DNA from: a virus | Reading direction: 5' to 3' (one strand) | DNA length: 64,000 nt | Virus record (IMG/VR): IMGVR_UViG_3300042482_001138 | Location: 62,001-126,000 of that record | Shown here: positions 26,302-36,360 of the stretch, piece after piece | Numbering within the stretch: position 1 is the first letter of the stretch | Layout: each line of letters opens with the position of its first letter | Notes under the pieces: model-generated | What the model was told of the DNA's origin: nothing | The model's database searches: none | The model's input: the letters and a program-made list of their open reading frames with translations, nothing else | Translations under genes and position numbers: made by a program

Positions 26302-29300
26302 ATGCCACATTCATATAGAATTAGAACCAATATAGGTGTTGATAAAGCTGTAAATTTGAAGTTCGAACAAGATTTTGATTTTATAGAAATTTTATCGTTA
26401 AAGTTAACACAAGCCGAAGTTTATGAAAGAAGATGTTCAGACTACGGGGTAATTGCTGGAAGGGTTTCTGTGAATGGTGGTTTCGGTTTAGCAAATGCTA
26501 AATTATCTGTCTTCATACCGTTAACTAATGAAGATGAATTAAATCCTATAATTAGTGAATTATATCCCTATAAAACATTAAATAGTAGAAATGAAGACGG
26601 GTATAAATACAATCTACTACCTAAATCACCAGAGTATCCTGGCCACGTACCTACAGGTAGTTTTTTCGATAGGGATGAGGTAATTTTAGAAAAATCTATA
26701 ATAGAAGTTTACGATAAGTATTATAAATATACTGTAACTACAAACGAAAGTGGTGACTTCATGATTTTTGGAGTACCAACAGGGCAACAAACATTGGTTT
26801 TAAATCTTGACTTGTCCAATATCGGTTGTTTTTCTTTGACACCCCAAGACTTGATAGATAGTGGTTTTGCAGTTGAAAGCCAATTTAATGGATCACAATT
26901 TAAATCTTCAAACAATTTAAATGAATTACCACAAATTATTACTTTAGTTAAGCAAGTCAATGTTGAACCCCTTTGGGGTGAACCTGATATTTGTTTTATT
27001 GGTATCACAAGACAAGATTTTGATCTTTCACAAGAAATCAATTTAACAATCAAACCAAGTGCTGTATTCATGGGGTCAATAGCGTCAACCCAAGATGATC
27101 AGGCACTTAAAACTACCTGTAGAGTACCAAGTGCTGCCGGTAGTTTTTGTTCATTAAAGGCAGGACAAGGAAGAATATCCGCAGTCAGACAAACTATTGC
27201 TGTTGATGGTAATGGTTATCCTATTTTGGAAGAATATCAAATTGAACAAGGGGGTAAAGTTATAGACGGGGACGGAACTTATCTTTTAAAAGTACCTATG
27301 AATTTGGATTACATAACTACTGATGAATTTGGTAATCAAGTTATATCATTAGACCCAACAGTTGGTATACCTACTAAAGGAAAATATAGATTTAAAATTA
27401 GTTGGCAAAATGATGGAGGAGCTCAAAGCGATGTCTTAAGAGCTAATTTTTTAGTTCCGAACATCAAAGAATATGGTTGGGCATCAACAACACCTAATGC
27501 AGACCCAACTTTGGGTGTACCTTTGAATTACTCTGTATCAATACCGGGTACAACGACAAGTCAACCATCCGCATTAGTTTTACCAGCACAAACAGGGGGA
27601 CTTATTCTTCAATCTTTTGTTAATACAGGTGACGTATCGGTAACAATAAACGGTGTTCCTTACACAGGTAGTTTAACATCAATTCCTATAAACTCACCAG
27701 GTTCAGTGATAGGGATAAATTCTACTGCGGTTGACACAACCCAAACACAAGATTTCCAATTCACGTTTTATGATCAGGCAACTTATGACTCTTTAAGGTC
27801 TTATGCTTTTAGTTTGGATTGGGACGATTATGGTGATTCGTCTATGATTCAAGAAGCAATTAATTGTGAAGACAGATTTTATGAATTTAACTATAATAAA
27901 GTTTACACAACGGCCATGTTCTTGGATAGATACAAAAATGGTATTTGGAAAGCAAGACATTTAGGTATTAAAGAAATTGACGACAGAGAATGTATATCAA
28001 CAAGCAATCCATTTCCAGTCAATGATGCAGTACAAAAGTTTGATTTTATTTATTTTTTGGGGATGTTGTTGTTAAACATACTCACATTTCCAATACTTGT
28101 TCTACTTTTTGTCGCTCACTTTGTAGCTTGGATATGGCCTGTTATTAAGTGGGTTTTAGTTATTCTGTGTATATATTTTCTCTATATCCAAGTTCGTGAA
28201 ACTATAGACGCAATAAATTCAGCACTTGAAACTGCCGCTGCGGCAATTCCTGGTGGACCAATAGTGAATATAGGTGCAATTCTTAGAGCTGCTTGGCAAA
28301 TATTACAGGCCGTTTTTAAGTTAGCGTTGTATTTGGTTTTCTTTGCGTTTGTAATAGTATTCATAATAAGATTGAAAGGATTTCCAAGAATCGGATTACC
28401 AATGATATCTTATCCAGAATGTAACGCTTGTGATTGTGCGTGTAATAACGCCGAACTTGATGATGATTTTGATATCAGTTCCGTCACTCAACAAATAAAT
28501 AATGAATACAACAATCAACAAACACAAGCCGGTAGTCCCGCTCAAACAACAACAGATAATACTTTTTTAGCCCCGTTGAGTTCACCAGCAACCTATTCCT
28601 TGGCTGAACACCCAAACTACCTTCAGAACGACCCTAACGATGATATTGATCAAAATAATAAAGGTAAATTTTATTGTGGTGGTAGTTTACAATATAAGTC
28701 TTTAATCAACAGAGTCACAGCTCAAGAAATAACATCTGATGTTTTGTCACAAGCTCTTTTAGATTATCAAAGAATATTTTCAGGTTATGACCTAATAGAT
28801 TCAACAAACAAATATAAATTACATGCACCACAACCATTCTTGTTTGCTGCCGATAAAACCGCTGGACCTGATGAAAGATGGTTTGCTTATCCAACACAAG
28901 AAACGTATCCACAAAAATTGAATGAATTTAATACAAGGGACAAGTATTTTTATAGCAACACTTCTAATACACCAAATAGTGGTGTTAACAAAATAAAAAC
29001 AACAGTAAACCCTTCTTTACCCTTACCAAGCCAACCATTTGAAGATCAAGTTCTTGTTGTTGTTGCTAAAGCCGGCATGATTCAACAACTTGGAATAGGT
29101 GAAATAATATCGTTCCAAGACCCAACATTATCCAACGGATGGATCAATTTGACAGGGGCAACACAAAACCAATTTAATAATACGGCAATTACAGGTACTA
29201 CTTCGACAGGAAATACAACAACACCTATTGTAAAAACAATTTCATATGCGGACCCGTCACAAAACGGATCGGTTTCATTATCGAGTACAATTTACCTATT

Positions 29301-31761
29301 GAATACGGGCCAAACAGAATCTTATCTTCAATATCCTAATGATATAGAATACTTCCAAGTTATAACAGGATTTACTTATAATAGTTTTACGTCAAATCCT
29401 AATTTTAGTATTGCTGACTTACAAAAATTTCCTAAAAAATACTTATTTCATGAAATAGGATATGTGTATGAAGACGAATGTAATCCAAATACAAATAATT
29501 TCCCAATAATCAAAAATTCAGGTAGAGCGATTGATAACATCGCAACATCATCACGAAATTCATATGAAATTATAATCCTAACAAGGGGTGTTGATCCTCA
29601 TACCCCAAAACAAGAAATTGAGTATGATTTATCGATTATATTCGGTAATGCATCTTATGGTGTAGGACCAATAGTTACGGGACAATATTATTTGAACTAC
29701 CCAATTCAAGCGGTCCCAACACAAGTTAAACCTGTATCACATGATACATTAGATAATACAACTGTTAATTTATACTTCCCGTCATTTACATTTAATTTAA
29801 CACCTGGACAGTATACACCATTCACATCTACGTTACCATACTATTATTTATCAACTGATGACAATTCAGGATCATACACTCCTGACCCCGTCTTTCAAAC
29901 TGTTTCTGTCATATCTTCCGTACCATATAACTTATTCACTACAGCACCATACAATTATGTAATACCTAAATATGTACAAGACTATTTTGTTGGTGGTACT
30001 TTTATTGGATCCCAAAGTACCTCAGGACCATCATCACCAATTTATATATTCAAAACTACAGTGGGACAAAATAGTGATTATGGTACTTCACCAAGTGGAT
30101 ACAACGGATTATACTCAAGAGCATATTATAGATACTTGGCGGGTTCTGTAAACTTTTTAGATGAAACTAATTTGGTGATGAGAAGCGATAGATTACCAAC
30201 ATCTTCTAGAACTGAAGAAGGTAACTCAAGTGAAACATCATATGCACTTCACCAAAATAGTAACTTCTACTTTTACAAAGGTGGTGGAGTACAAAATAAC
30301 CCAAGTGTTTCGGCACCAGGAACACCTCCAACAGGAATTTATGCAGATTCAACACCATTAGTTACAGGATTGACTCAAACACTAACATGTGAAGGTATGG
30401 TTGCTCTAAAATGTTATTCAGGAACCGGTACAGGTATAACTGTAAACACCAATTGTGACATACCGGCCAACCGCGTTGTTAATGGATGTTATTGTCTACT
30501 TAATAAAAAATACATAAGCCAATATGATGAAGATGTTAAGTTATTTTTAGAATGGAAAGTTAGATATCTAATTATGTTAGCGGCATGTAGAGGGGTTTTT
30601 GGAAGAGTATTTCAAAACAATTGGATTAATGGTTTTCTATATATGCCTTCATTTAGTAAAACATCTACCTACGGACCTGGTACAATAACAAACCCAACTT
30701 ACAATTATTGTAAAGACACGATTGTTTATGAAGATGCTCAAAATAGTTTTTATTATAGATCATCACCATGGGATAGATTTATAAACCAATTTATAGGTAA
30801 ACCGGCACCAACACCTCCAAACAACATATTATCTGCTTTTGTTAGTAATCCAGGATATAACACAAAACAACTTCAAAGTCCTACTACAATTGTCGACTTA
30901 GGACCAAGAGATGAATTTATAAATCAAGTATGTAATAACGAAAATTTAGAAGGTTATTATGCTAATCAACTAAAATCAACTTCATATAGTGACGATTCTG
31001 ATATTATGCAAATGGGATTCATTTCTAGATTACTCAATCAAACTATAATACAACAAATGTTCCCTATTGCAACAAACGGAAATCAAGGAGAAGGTATTGG
31101 AATAATTCAGTTTTTCAATAGTAATCGTGGTGGGGGAAGAATTGATGGAGATTTTGCACAAGCACTATCAACAAACAGTGAATTCAAAGTTACGCCTTAT
31201 TTGAATGAAAATTACCCGAACAATTATCTTTTCATAGGTGATGACGCACAGTCACCATCGAAACCTTTGTTTGGTATTTTCTTTCAGGCAAATAATAATG
31301 AAACAATATATAGAAAACAGCTATCACCTGGTGTACAAACTTACAACTTGTCACCATTTGTTGGTTATACATATGGATACCCAACAACACAAGAAGTACC
31401 TTTTTACAAGTGGCAAATAACAAACCCAACTACTTTTATTTTTGGAACTGAAAATAACAATTGGTATACGGCACCTTTTACAACTACAGGTGGTTTTTAT
31501 AAAAACAAATATCAATCTTTAGACTTCCAAACATCAGATTATTTTAAAACAACAACGACACAAGAAGGTCATATTACCAACTTTACCCCAGGACCTAACC
31601 CAACAATCGCTAACGTCACATATGGTGCACCAAACACACCTGGTGTTGACCCTGTTTTAGTTGGGGCACCCTTCCATTTTTATTTCGGGTTAAGTAATGG
31701 TTACACGGCACTTGACAGATTTATTAAACTTTATGTAAACAACAAAAATACTAATGGGTAA
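26302..31761 (+). CDS. Giant tail protein with internal membrane-spanning bundle
   Basis: 1819 aa. The N-terminal ~180 residues hold a carboxypeptidase-regulatory-like beta fold (NESGDFMIFGVPTGQQTLVL). Residues ~580-692 are strikingly hydrophobic: segments beginning FIYFLGMLLLNILTFPILVL, FVAWIWPVIKWVLVILCIYF and LALYLVFFAFVIVFIIRL would form three or four transmembrane helices. A Cys-rich ECNACDCACNN cluster (residues ~706-716) follows. The remaining ~1100 residues are Asn/Thr/Tyr-rich, virion-like. It lies between the gp6-like gene and further baseplate genes and overlaps the next gene by eight bases. A structural protein that inserts into the host envelope during DNA delivery is one reading; the function is unproven. 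Confidence 0.6.
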   Translation: MPHSYRIRTNIGVDKAVNLKFEQDFDFIEILSLKLTQAEVYERRCSDYGVIAGRVSVNGGFGLANAKLSVFIPLTNEDELNPIISELYPYKTLNSRNEDGYKYNLLPKSPEYPGHVPTGSFFDRDEVILEKSIIEVYDKYYKYTVTTNESGDFMIFGVPTGQQTLVLNLDLSNIGCFSLTPQDLIDSGFAVESQFNGSQFKSSNNLNELPQIITLVKQVNVEPLWGEPDICFIGITRQDFDLSQEINLTIKPSAVFMGSIASTQDDQALKTTCRVPSAAGSFCSLKAGQGRISAVRQTIAVDGNGYPILEEYQIEQGGKVIDGDGTYLLKVPMNLDYITTDEFGNQVISLDPTVGIPTKGKYRFKISWQNDGGAQSDVLRANFLVPNIKEYGWASTTPNADPTLGVPLNYSVSIPGTTTSQPSALVLPAQTGGLILQSFVNTGDVSVTINGVPYTGSLTSIPINSPGSVIGINSTAVDTTQTQDFQFTFYDQATYDSLRSYAFSLDWDDYGDSSMIQEAINCEDRFYEFNYNKVYTTAMFLDRYKNGIWKARHLGIKEIDDRECISTSNPFPVNDAVQKFDFIYFLGMLLLNILTFPILVLLFVAHFVAWIWPVIKWVLVILCIYFLYIQVRETIDAINSALETAAAAIPGGPIVNIGAILRAAWQILQAVFKLALYLVFFAFVIVFIIRLKGFPRIGLPMISYPECNACDCACNNAELDDDFDISSVTQQINNEYNNQQTQAGSPAQTTTDNTFLAPLSSPATYSLAEHPNYLQNDPNDDIDQNNKGKFYCGGSLQYKSLINRVTAQEITSDVLSQALLDYQRIFSGYDLIDSTNKYKLHAPQPFLFAADKTAGPDERWFAYPTQETYPQKLNEFNTRDKYFYSNTSNTPNSGVNKIKTTVNPSLPLPSQPFEDQVLVVVAKAGMIQQLGIGEIISFQDPTLSNGWINLTGATQNQFNNTAITGTTSTGNTTTPIVKTISYADPSQNGSVSLSSTIYLLNTGQTESYLQYPNDIEYFQVITGFTYNSFTSNPNFSIADLQKFPKKYLFHEIGYVYEDECNPNTNNFPIIKNSGRAIDNIATSSRNSYEIIILTRGVDPHTPKQEIEYDLSIIFGNASYGVGPIVTGQYYLNYPIQAVPTQVKPVSHDTLDNTTVNLYFPSFTFNLTPGQYTPFTSTLPYYYLSTDDNSGSYTPDPVFQTVSVISSVPYNLFTTAPYNYVIPKYVQDYFVGGTFIGSQSTSGPSSPIYIFKTTVGQNSDYGTSPSGYNGLYSRAYYRYLAGSVNFLDETNLVMRSDRLPTSSRTEEGNSSETSYALHQNSNFYFYKGGGVQNNPSVSAPGTPPTGIYADSTPLVTGLTQTLTCEGMVALKCYSGTGTGITVNTNCDIPANRVVNGCYCLLNKKYISQYDEDVKLFLEWKVRYLIMLAACRGVFGRVFQNNWINGFLYMPSFSKTSTYGPGTITNPTYNYCKDTIVYEDAQNSFYYRSSPWDRFINQFIGKPAPTPPNNILSAFVSNPGYNTKQLQSPTTIVDLGPRDEFINQVCNNENLEGYYANQLKSTSYSDDSDIMQMGFISRLLNQTIIQQMFPIATNGNQGEGIGIIQFFNSNRGGGRIDGDFAQALSTNSEFKVTPYLNENYPNNYLFIGDDAQSPSKPLFGIFFQANNNETIYRKQLSPGVQTYNLSPFVGYTYGYPTTQEVPFYKWQITNPTTFIFGTENNNWYTAPFTTTGGFYKNKYQSLDFQTSDYFKTTTTQEGHITNFTPGPNPTIANVTYGAPNTPGVDPVLVGAPFHFYFGLSNGYTALDRFIKLYVNNKNTNG

Positions 31762-33502
31762 TAATGAAAACATACAAATATTGTTAGGTTCTAAAAAAAA
31801 CAAAGTATCATCTGATGTTGATATGGCGATAAGGGTTCCTTTGAATCAAACATTTAAACAACAAGTTGAGTACGATAGAACGGAAGAAATTGACTTGGCA
31901 CAGTTATATCAAAAAGAAAGACAAGAATCAACAATTTTTAGACCAACCACTAAAATTGTTTTTCTTTTCAATAACAGTTATAGTGGTAGTACTTCATATG
32001 TACCTTTCAGGGATAATTTATATTACACTAATTCAGTTGCAAACGCGATCACATCAAGTGGTAACCCAAACGCACCTTGGGATGGATTTCCACAGTATAC
32101 AGAATTTGACTTCATAAGAACAGACAACAATATTAATGGTTATACTACAGGACCAAATAGTCATATTAGTTTCATAAATAAAAGTGCCACTTCATATAAT
32201 TGGATGTATTATTTAACTTATCCACATTTAAATGTTGATAGACAATTATATGCCGACGATCAAAACACATCCAACACTTGGACATGGCAAGCATTTGATG
32301 GTATACCATTTATAATTGAAAACAATTCACTTTATGGAAATGATGTAATTTCTTTCAGATGTCCTATGAAACATGGGTTATCTGTTGGTGAATATGTAAA
32401 ACTCAATTTCAACTATAACGGTGTTGATACTTTTCAAGTAACATCACTTGGTAATCAGAACTTTGGGTCTGGTGAATTTATTTTTAACATTCAAAATATA
32501 GGTTATTTACCACCAACATTTAACAACGGTACAACAGGTACTTTTAAAAGAGTTATAAATAATACAAACGAAATTGACACAACTTCGAATTATTATGTTA
32601 GAGTACATAAAATATTAACATCAATTAATGATTCTGTATTAGTCAACGCTGGCTTCGAAAAAAATGTTTTTGGTAAAGTTACAAAATATGAAAAGGCAGT
32701 ATTAACCCCAAATAATTTGAATAGATCTTCAATCAAACAAGGTAATGATACTTACAATTTATTATTCAATAATGACATCAATATAGAAGGATTAAGAGAT
32801 AATCTTAATAGACCAATTAGCGAATTGTTTTTTAGTTTTATTTGGAAAGGTTATTTTGGTTGGACTTTAGGACCAAACACTAACCTGAAAGAAGGTTATG
32901 AGTTTAATCTACCTTTGGAAAATAACCAACCAAGTGTTTGGTGGGATCAAACAAATACGTTATCTAATACTAATTTACCAATAAACACTTACGTTTCTAA
33001 TGGTAACACGTTTTACTATGTTGAAAATTTGAACTTAGGTGATAACATTAATGGGGATTTTTGTGAATTCAACCCATATGATCAAACAGAAAGAGTAATT
33101 TCTGATGTATACCAAAAACTAATATTCAATAACAACTATTTCAGTGCACCAACACTTTTAGCGCCAAATAACCCATTAGGATATTACTATAAAGTACATC
33201 ACCCAATGACAATAAAGGTATTTTCAACATCGATAAATGATGAAGGATATCAAAATATTAATTTAGTTCCTGATTACGCATACTTTTCAACCACAAGTCA
33301 AACTTTCAGATGGAGAGATATTTACCCATATGGGTATAAAGACAGTGAAGGTTTCGGTGTTGACTATCCTTTTTTGAATGGAAGTCACTACCCCTACGAC
33401 CAAATTATATTTAGGTTAGTTGGGGATGGAAGTAACGTTGACGGAACTCTATTAAATAATCAAAATGTAATTGCAGAACCTACTATAGATGATTGTGAAT
33501 AA
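31754..33502 (+). CDS. Baseplate/tail structural protein, unidentified
   Basis: 582 aa, beta-rich, Asn/Tyr/Phe-rich, with no cysteine cluster, signal peptide or catalytic motif that I can see. It begins with a polar segment (GSKKNKVSSDVDMAIRVPLN) typical of proteins that dock on a baseplate. It overlaps both neighbours (8 and 14 bases), so it is made together with the 1819-aa protein. Function is inferred from location only. Confidence 0.6.
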   Translation: MGNNENIQILLGSKKNKVSSDVDMAIRVPLNQTFKQQVEYDRTEEIDLAQLYQKERQESTIFRPTTKIVFLFNNSYSGSTSYVPFRDNLYYTNSVANAITSSGNPNAPWDGFPQYTEFDFIRTDNNINGYTTGPNSHISFINKSATSYNWMYYLTYPHLNVDRQLYADDQNTSNTWTWQAFDGIPFIIENNSLYGNDVISFRCPMKHGLSVGEYVKLNFNYNGVDTFQVTSLGNQNFGSGEFIFNIQNIGYLPPTFNNGTTGTFKRVINNTNEIDTTSNYYVRVHKILTSINDSVLVNAGFEKNVFGKVTKYEKAVLTPNNLNRSSIKQGNDTYNLLFNNDINIEGLRDNLNRPISELFFSFIWKGYFGWTLGPNTNLKEGYEFNLPLENNQPSVWWDQTNTLSNTNLPINTYVSNGNTFYYVENLNLGDNINGDFCEFNPYDQTERVISDVYQKLIFNNNYFSAPTLLAPNNPLGYYYKVHHPMTIKVFSTSINDEGYQNINLVPDYAYFSTTSQTFRWRDIYPYGYKDSEGFGVDYPFLNGSHYPYDQIIFRLVGDGSNVDGTLLNNQNVIAEPTIDDCE

Positions 33503-34271
33503 TTATAAAATATTGAATAAACCTACTGATAAGTTCATTAACATTCCTGTTGAAGTAAAATGGGATTTACAGGGTAGTGATGATGCAATTGATGAATTTG
33601 TAGCCGAAACAATTGATGAAGTGATTGGAAAGGAAAATGATTTTGAAGTTGCAAGATTTTCACATAAAAAACATGATAGTAGTGATAGAACCGACATAAA
33701 TTATGATTTTGGATTTTTTGACCAAAACTTAAATATTTGGAATTCGTCTTATCTTACTGAAGGTTTTACTGTGAATGAAGTTTATTATTATACAAAACCT
33801 TTTACCAAAAGCTTCTTTAAGTTGGACTTGTATGATACAAAGGATTCTGCGACACAAAAAAATTATCTAACAATAATACTTCCTGTGCAACAGGGAAAAT
33901 TAGAAACAAATGTGGTTTTGAGTCCATCAATACCTAATGTAGATATCAAGAAACCTGAATACCTTTTGGACTTTATAGGTGATAAAGAAGGTTTTTTTAT
34001 TTATTGGCTCAGAAGTAGGGATTTTATAAACATAGACACCTTTTATATGAGTGCTAAATTCTTCAATGGAAGAACAGGTAGTTATGTTGTAATGACAAAT
34101 ACTCAACAGAACAATATTTTACCAAACCAATTCAATTTTGATCCTGCGGAATATTTGTATTATGAGGTAAAATTGGACTATAATGATTTTACATATGTAA
34201 TTAATGATAACAACGGTAATAGGGTTGGTACAACTACACCGATAAACTGGTTTGAATATATTAACCCATAA
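33489..34271 (+). CDS. Tail structural protein, unidentified
   Basis: 260 aa, soluble, beta-rich (FFKLDLYDTKDSATQKNYLT, YLYYEVKLDYNDFTYVI). The ATG at 33489 lies inside the preceding gene; a GTG at 33495 is an alternative start. Its stop TAA shares its final A with the next ATG. No family recognised; part of the baseplate operon. Confidence 0.6.
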   Translation: MIVNNYKILNKPTDKFINIPVEVKWDLQGSDDAIDEFVAETIDEVIGKENDFEVARFSHKKHDSSDRTDINYDFGFFDQNLNIWNSSYLTEGFTVNEVYYYTKPFTKSFFKLDLYDTKDSATQKNYLTIILPVQQGKLETNVVLSPSIPNVDIKKPEYLLDFIGDKEGFFIYWLRSRDFINIDTFYMSAKFFNGRTGSYVVMTNTQQNNILPNQFNFDPAEYLYYEVKLDYNDFTYVINDNNGNRVGTTTPINWFEYINP

Positions 34272-35416
34272 TGGAAGAACAAAGATATTACATACAAATT
34301 GGTTTAGAAGATATTAAAAATAAAATATTTCCTGTTAATTGGACGGGTGATTGTGAAGAAATTATTGTCGAAGATCCTTGTTGCCCAATATCAGGAATAA
34401 CTTATGTAAATTGTGAAACTGGAACAACTTACGTTTATTCATCTATGACTCAACTATTGTCGGGTGGAACTAACGGTGATTCACTATTGACAGGTTTAAC
34501 TATACCAATTATGTTAACACAAAGTACCTACGATATGGGTTGGTACTCAGTTTTTGATGGTATGGTTTACCAAAAAGAAACTCTCAATAATTTTATTTTT
34601 TCTTCTGACACTATAAATCCATATACATTTTATGTGTACAACACTTCTAACAATGTCTTACAATCAACATTTGAAGTAGATTGGGGGGATGGATCTCCTA
34701 TAGTACCTATAAATATTTTTGCTCCATCATCCTTAAATCATACTTATCCGGCATCAAACGGTACATATACAATTACAATAAAAGGGACTACACCGTGGGG
34801 AATAACCGAAGTTTCTAAAACTATTAATGTACCATACCAAAATATTGTCCCACTTAACCCAAATGGTACAGTAGTTTTTTACCAACAAGGCGGGAATTGG
34901 GCAAACATACCAATAAGTTATGATTTTTTATTTAGTGGTGATTCGAATACTAATATCAATGCCTACATAAGCTCAAGTTATGTTGGGGTTCCTTTTTTGG
35001 TCACAGGGACTACAAACTCTACATTAAACGATTTGGAACAGTATGGGCCAATACCTTATCCTGTTGGTGTGCAAGTTACTGGCGACACTGGTGTTGTGGG
35101 TACATATTGGGGATCAATACCAAATGGATCTTATTCTGCGTACACAATTAATGGTGTTGACTATTGGGACTTGAGTGGTGGAACTACATTATATTTTGTT
35201 CAGTCTTCAGGTTTGACACAAAACGACTTAGTTTTATCAGGATTGACTAAAGAAGAAGCATTGATTGGAGTTGCGTATGAACCAGAAATAAGATCAGATC
35301 TATTTGTTGAACGAGGTAAAAATTCTGCATTGGAATCAATAGAAAGATTAGGTGAAGTTGATAATATGGGTGATCTTGAAAAATATGGTTATGGATTTTT
35401 TAATGTAGAAACTTAA
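34271..35416 (+). CDS. Tail protein with PKD-like domain
   Basis: 381 aa. Residues ~130-185 form a PKD-type Ig-like domain: FEVDWGDGSPIVPI, then LNHTYPASNGTYTITIKG, with the diagnostic W-G-D-G-S and H-x-Y-x-x-x-G-x-Y-x-[IV] spacing. PKD folds are common in cell-surface adhesins and in phage fibres. A second possible beta domain follows. The C-terminal 60 residues (ERGKNSALESIERLGEVDNM, then EKYGYGFFNV) look like a docking tail. The start overlaps the preceding stop by one base. Confidence 0.65.
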   Translation: MEEQRYYIQIGLEDIKNKIFPVNWTGDCEEIIVEDPCCPISGITYVNCETGTTYVYSSMTQLLSGGTNGDSLLTGLTIPIMLTQSTYDMGWYSVFDGMVYQKETLNNFIFSSDTINPYTFYVYNTSNNVLQSTFEVDWGDGSPIVPINIFAPSSLNHTYPASNGTYTITIKGTTPWGITEVSKTINVPYQNIVPLNPNGTVVFYQQGGNWANIPISYDFLFSGDSNTNINAYISSSYVGVPFLVTGTTNSTLNDLEQYGPIPYPVGVQVTGDTGVVGTYWGSIPNGSYSAYTINGVDYWDLSGGTTLYFVQSSGLTQNDLVLSGLTKEEALIGVAYEPEIRSDLFVERGKNSALESIERLGEVDNMGDLEKYGYGFFNVET

Positions 35417-35423
35417 ATAATAA

Positions 35424-35430
35424 TATTTAT
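35424..35430 (+). promoter_or_regulatory. TATTTAT element, candidate late promoter
   Basis: TATTTAT lies in the 35-base gap before the ATG at 35452, at a spacing of 21 bases. Confidence 0.4.
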
Positions 35431-35451
35431 AAAATAACAAACTAAAATTAT

Positions 35452-36360
35452 ATGGCAACAGGTACATATGGAACTATAAGACCGGCGGATGTAAGTCCTA
35501 CTGATGTAGACATAATATTGAATTATACACCATCACGAGATGTTACAAATGATTTCCAATTAACTAAACTTAATTCATCTGCGGTTTTAACACCATACTT
35601 TAACAATGCGAATACTGGTGGAAATGCTGGTATAGAAATATTAGGTGGTTTATATAATTTAAGACTACCGGCAAATGTTTTCAATCAACTTGGAATTTAC
35701 ACTTTATATATTAGACCGGCCGAAATTAGAACTAAAATAACTGATTGTGGTATTTTAGCCGCACTTCCAAACATAAAAGGTCTTGTTATAGACATAAGTA
35801 ATGTACCTGTTGCTTTCAGGGACAAATTTGTCAATCAAGGATTAATTGGATATAGGGTCGAATATCTTCAATCTAATGGTGCTAAAATTCCTAATTTTTT
35901 TAGAATTATAACTTCATCATTTTATTGTGAACCTGTTGTACAAAATACAACAAATACATCAACAAGTACTGTAAGATATCAATATGTCAATGGTGTTACA
36001 AATTTAATTTTTTGTACCTTGTCACCATCATCGTCCCCATCAAATAAACCAAACGCAACACCATTTATTGGGCAACCCGATCAAGACATTATTATAAGTA
36101 ATACTTTTTTCAATCCTATTACTATGGAAATTGAAATGGTTGAACATGATATTTCTACTTTAGCAATTGCATTGTTTGGTAATCAGACTAAGTCTCTTAA
36201 TGACGGTATCTACACACTTTACGATTCACAAAATAACATTTACAAACAGTACAATTTATTTGAAATTAGAGATCAATACAATGAGTTGTTATATGAAGTT
36301 AGACAAGATAGAAATAATAACATTGATTTTAGTAAAAACTTTGCAAACATAACACAATAA
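35452..36360 (+). CDS. Tail structural protein, unidentified
   Basis: 302 aa, starting MATGTYGTIRPADVSPTDVD. It is beta-rich, with a central block (LPNIKGLVIDISNVP, NQGLIGYRVEYLQSNGAKIP) that looks like a conserved virion protein of large T4-like phages, but I cannot name the T4 counterpart. A poly-Ser/Pro turn (SPSSSPSNKP) interrupts the middle. It ends by overlapping the next ATG by one base. Confidence 0.6.
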   Translation: MATGTYGTIRPADVSPTDVDIILNYTPSRDVTNDFQLTKLNSSAVLTPYFNNANTGGNAGIEILGGLYNLRLPANVFNQLGIYTLYIRPAEIRTKITDCGILAALPNIKGLVIDISNVPVAFRDKFVNQGLIGYRVEYLQSNGAKIPNFFRIITSSFYCEPVVQNTTNTSTSTVRYQYVNGVTNLIFCTLSPSSSPSNKPNATPFIGQPDQDIIISNTFFNPITMEIEMVEHDISTLAIALFGNQTKSLNDGIYTLYDSQNNIYKQYNLFEIRDQYNELLYEVRQDRNNNIDFSKNFANITQ

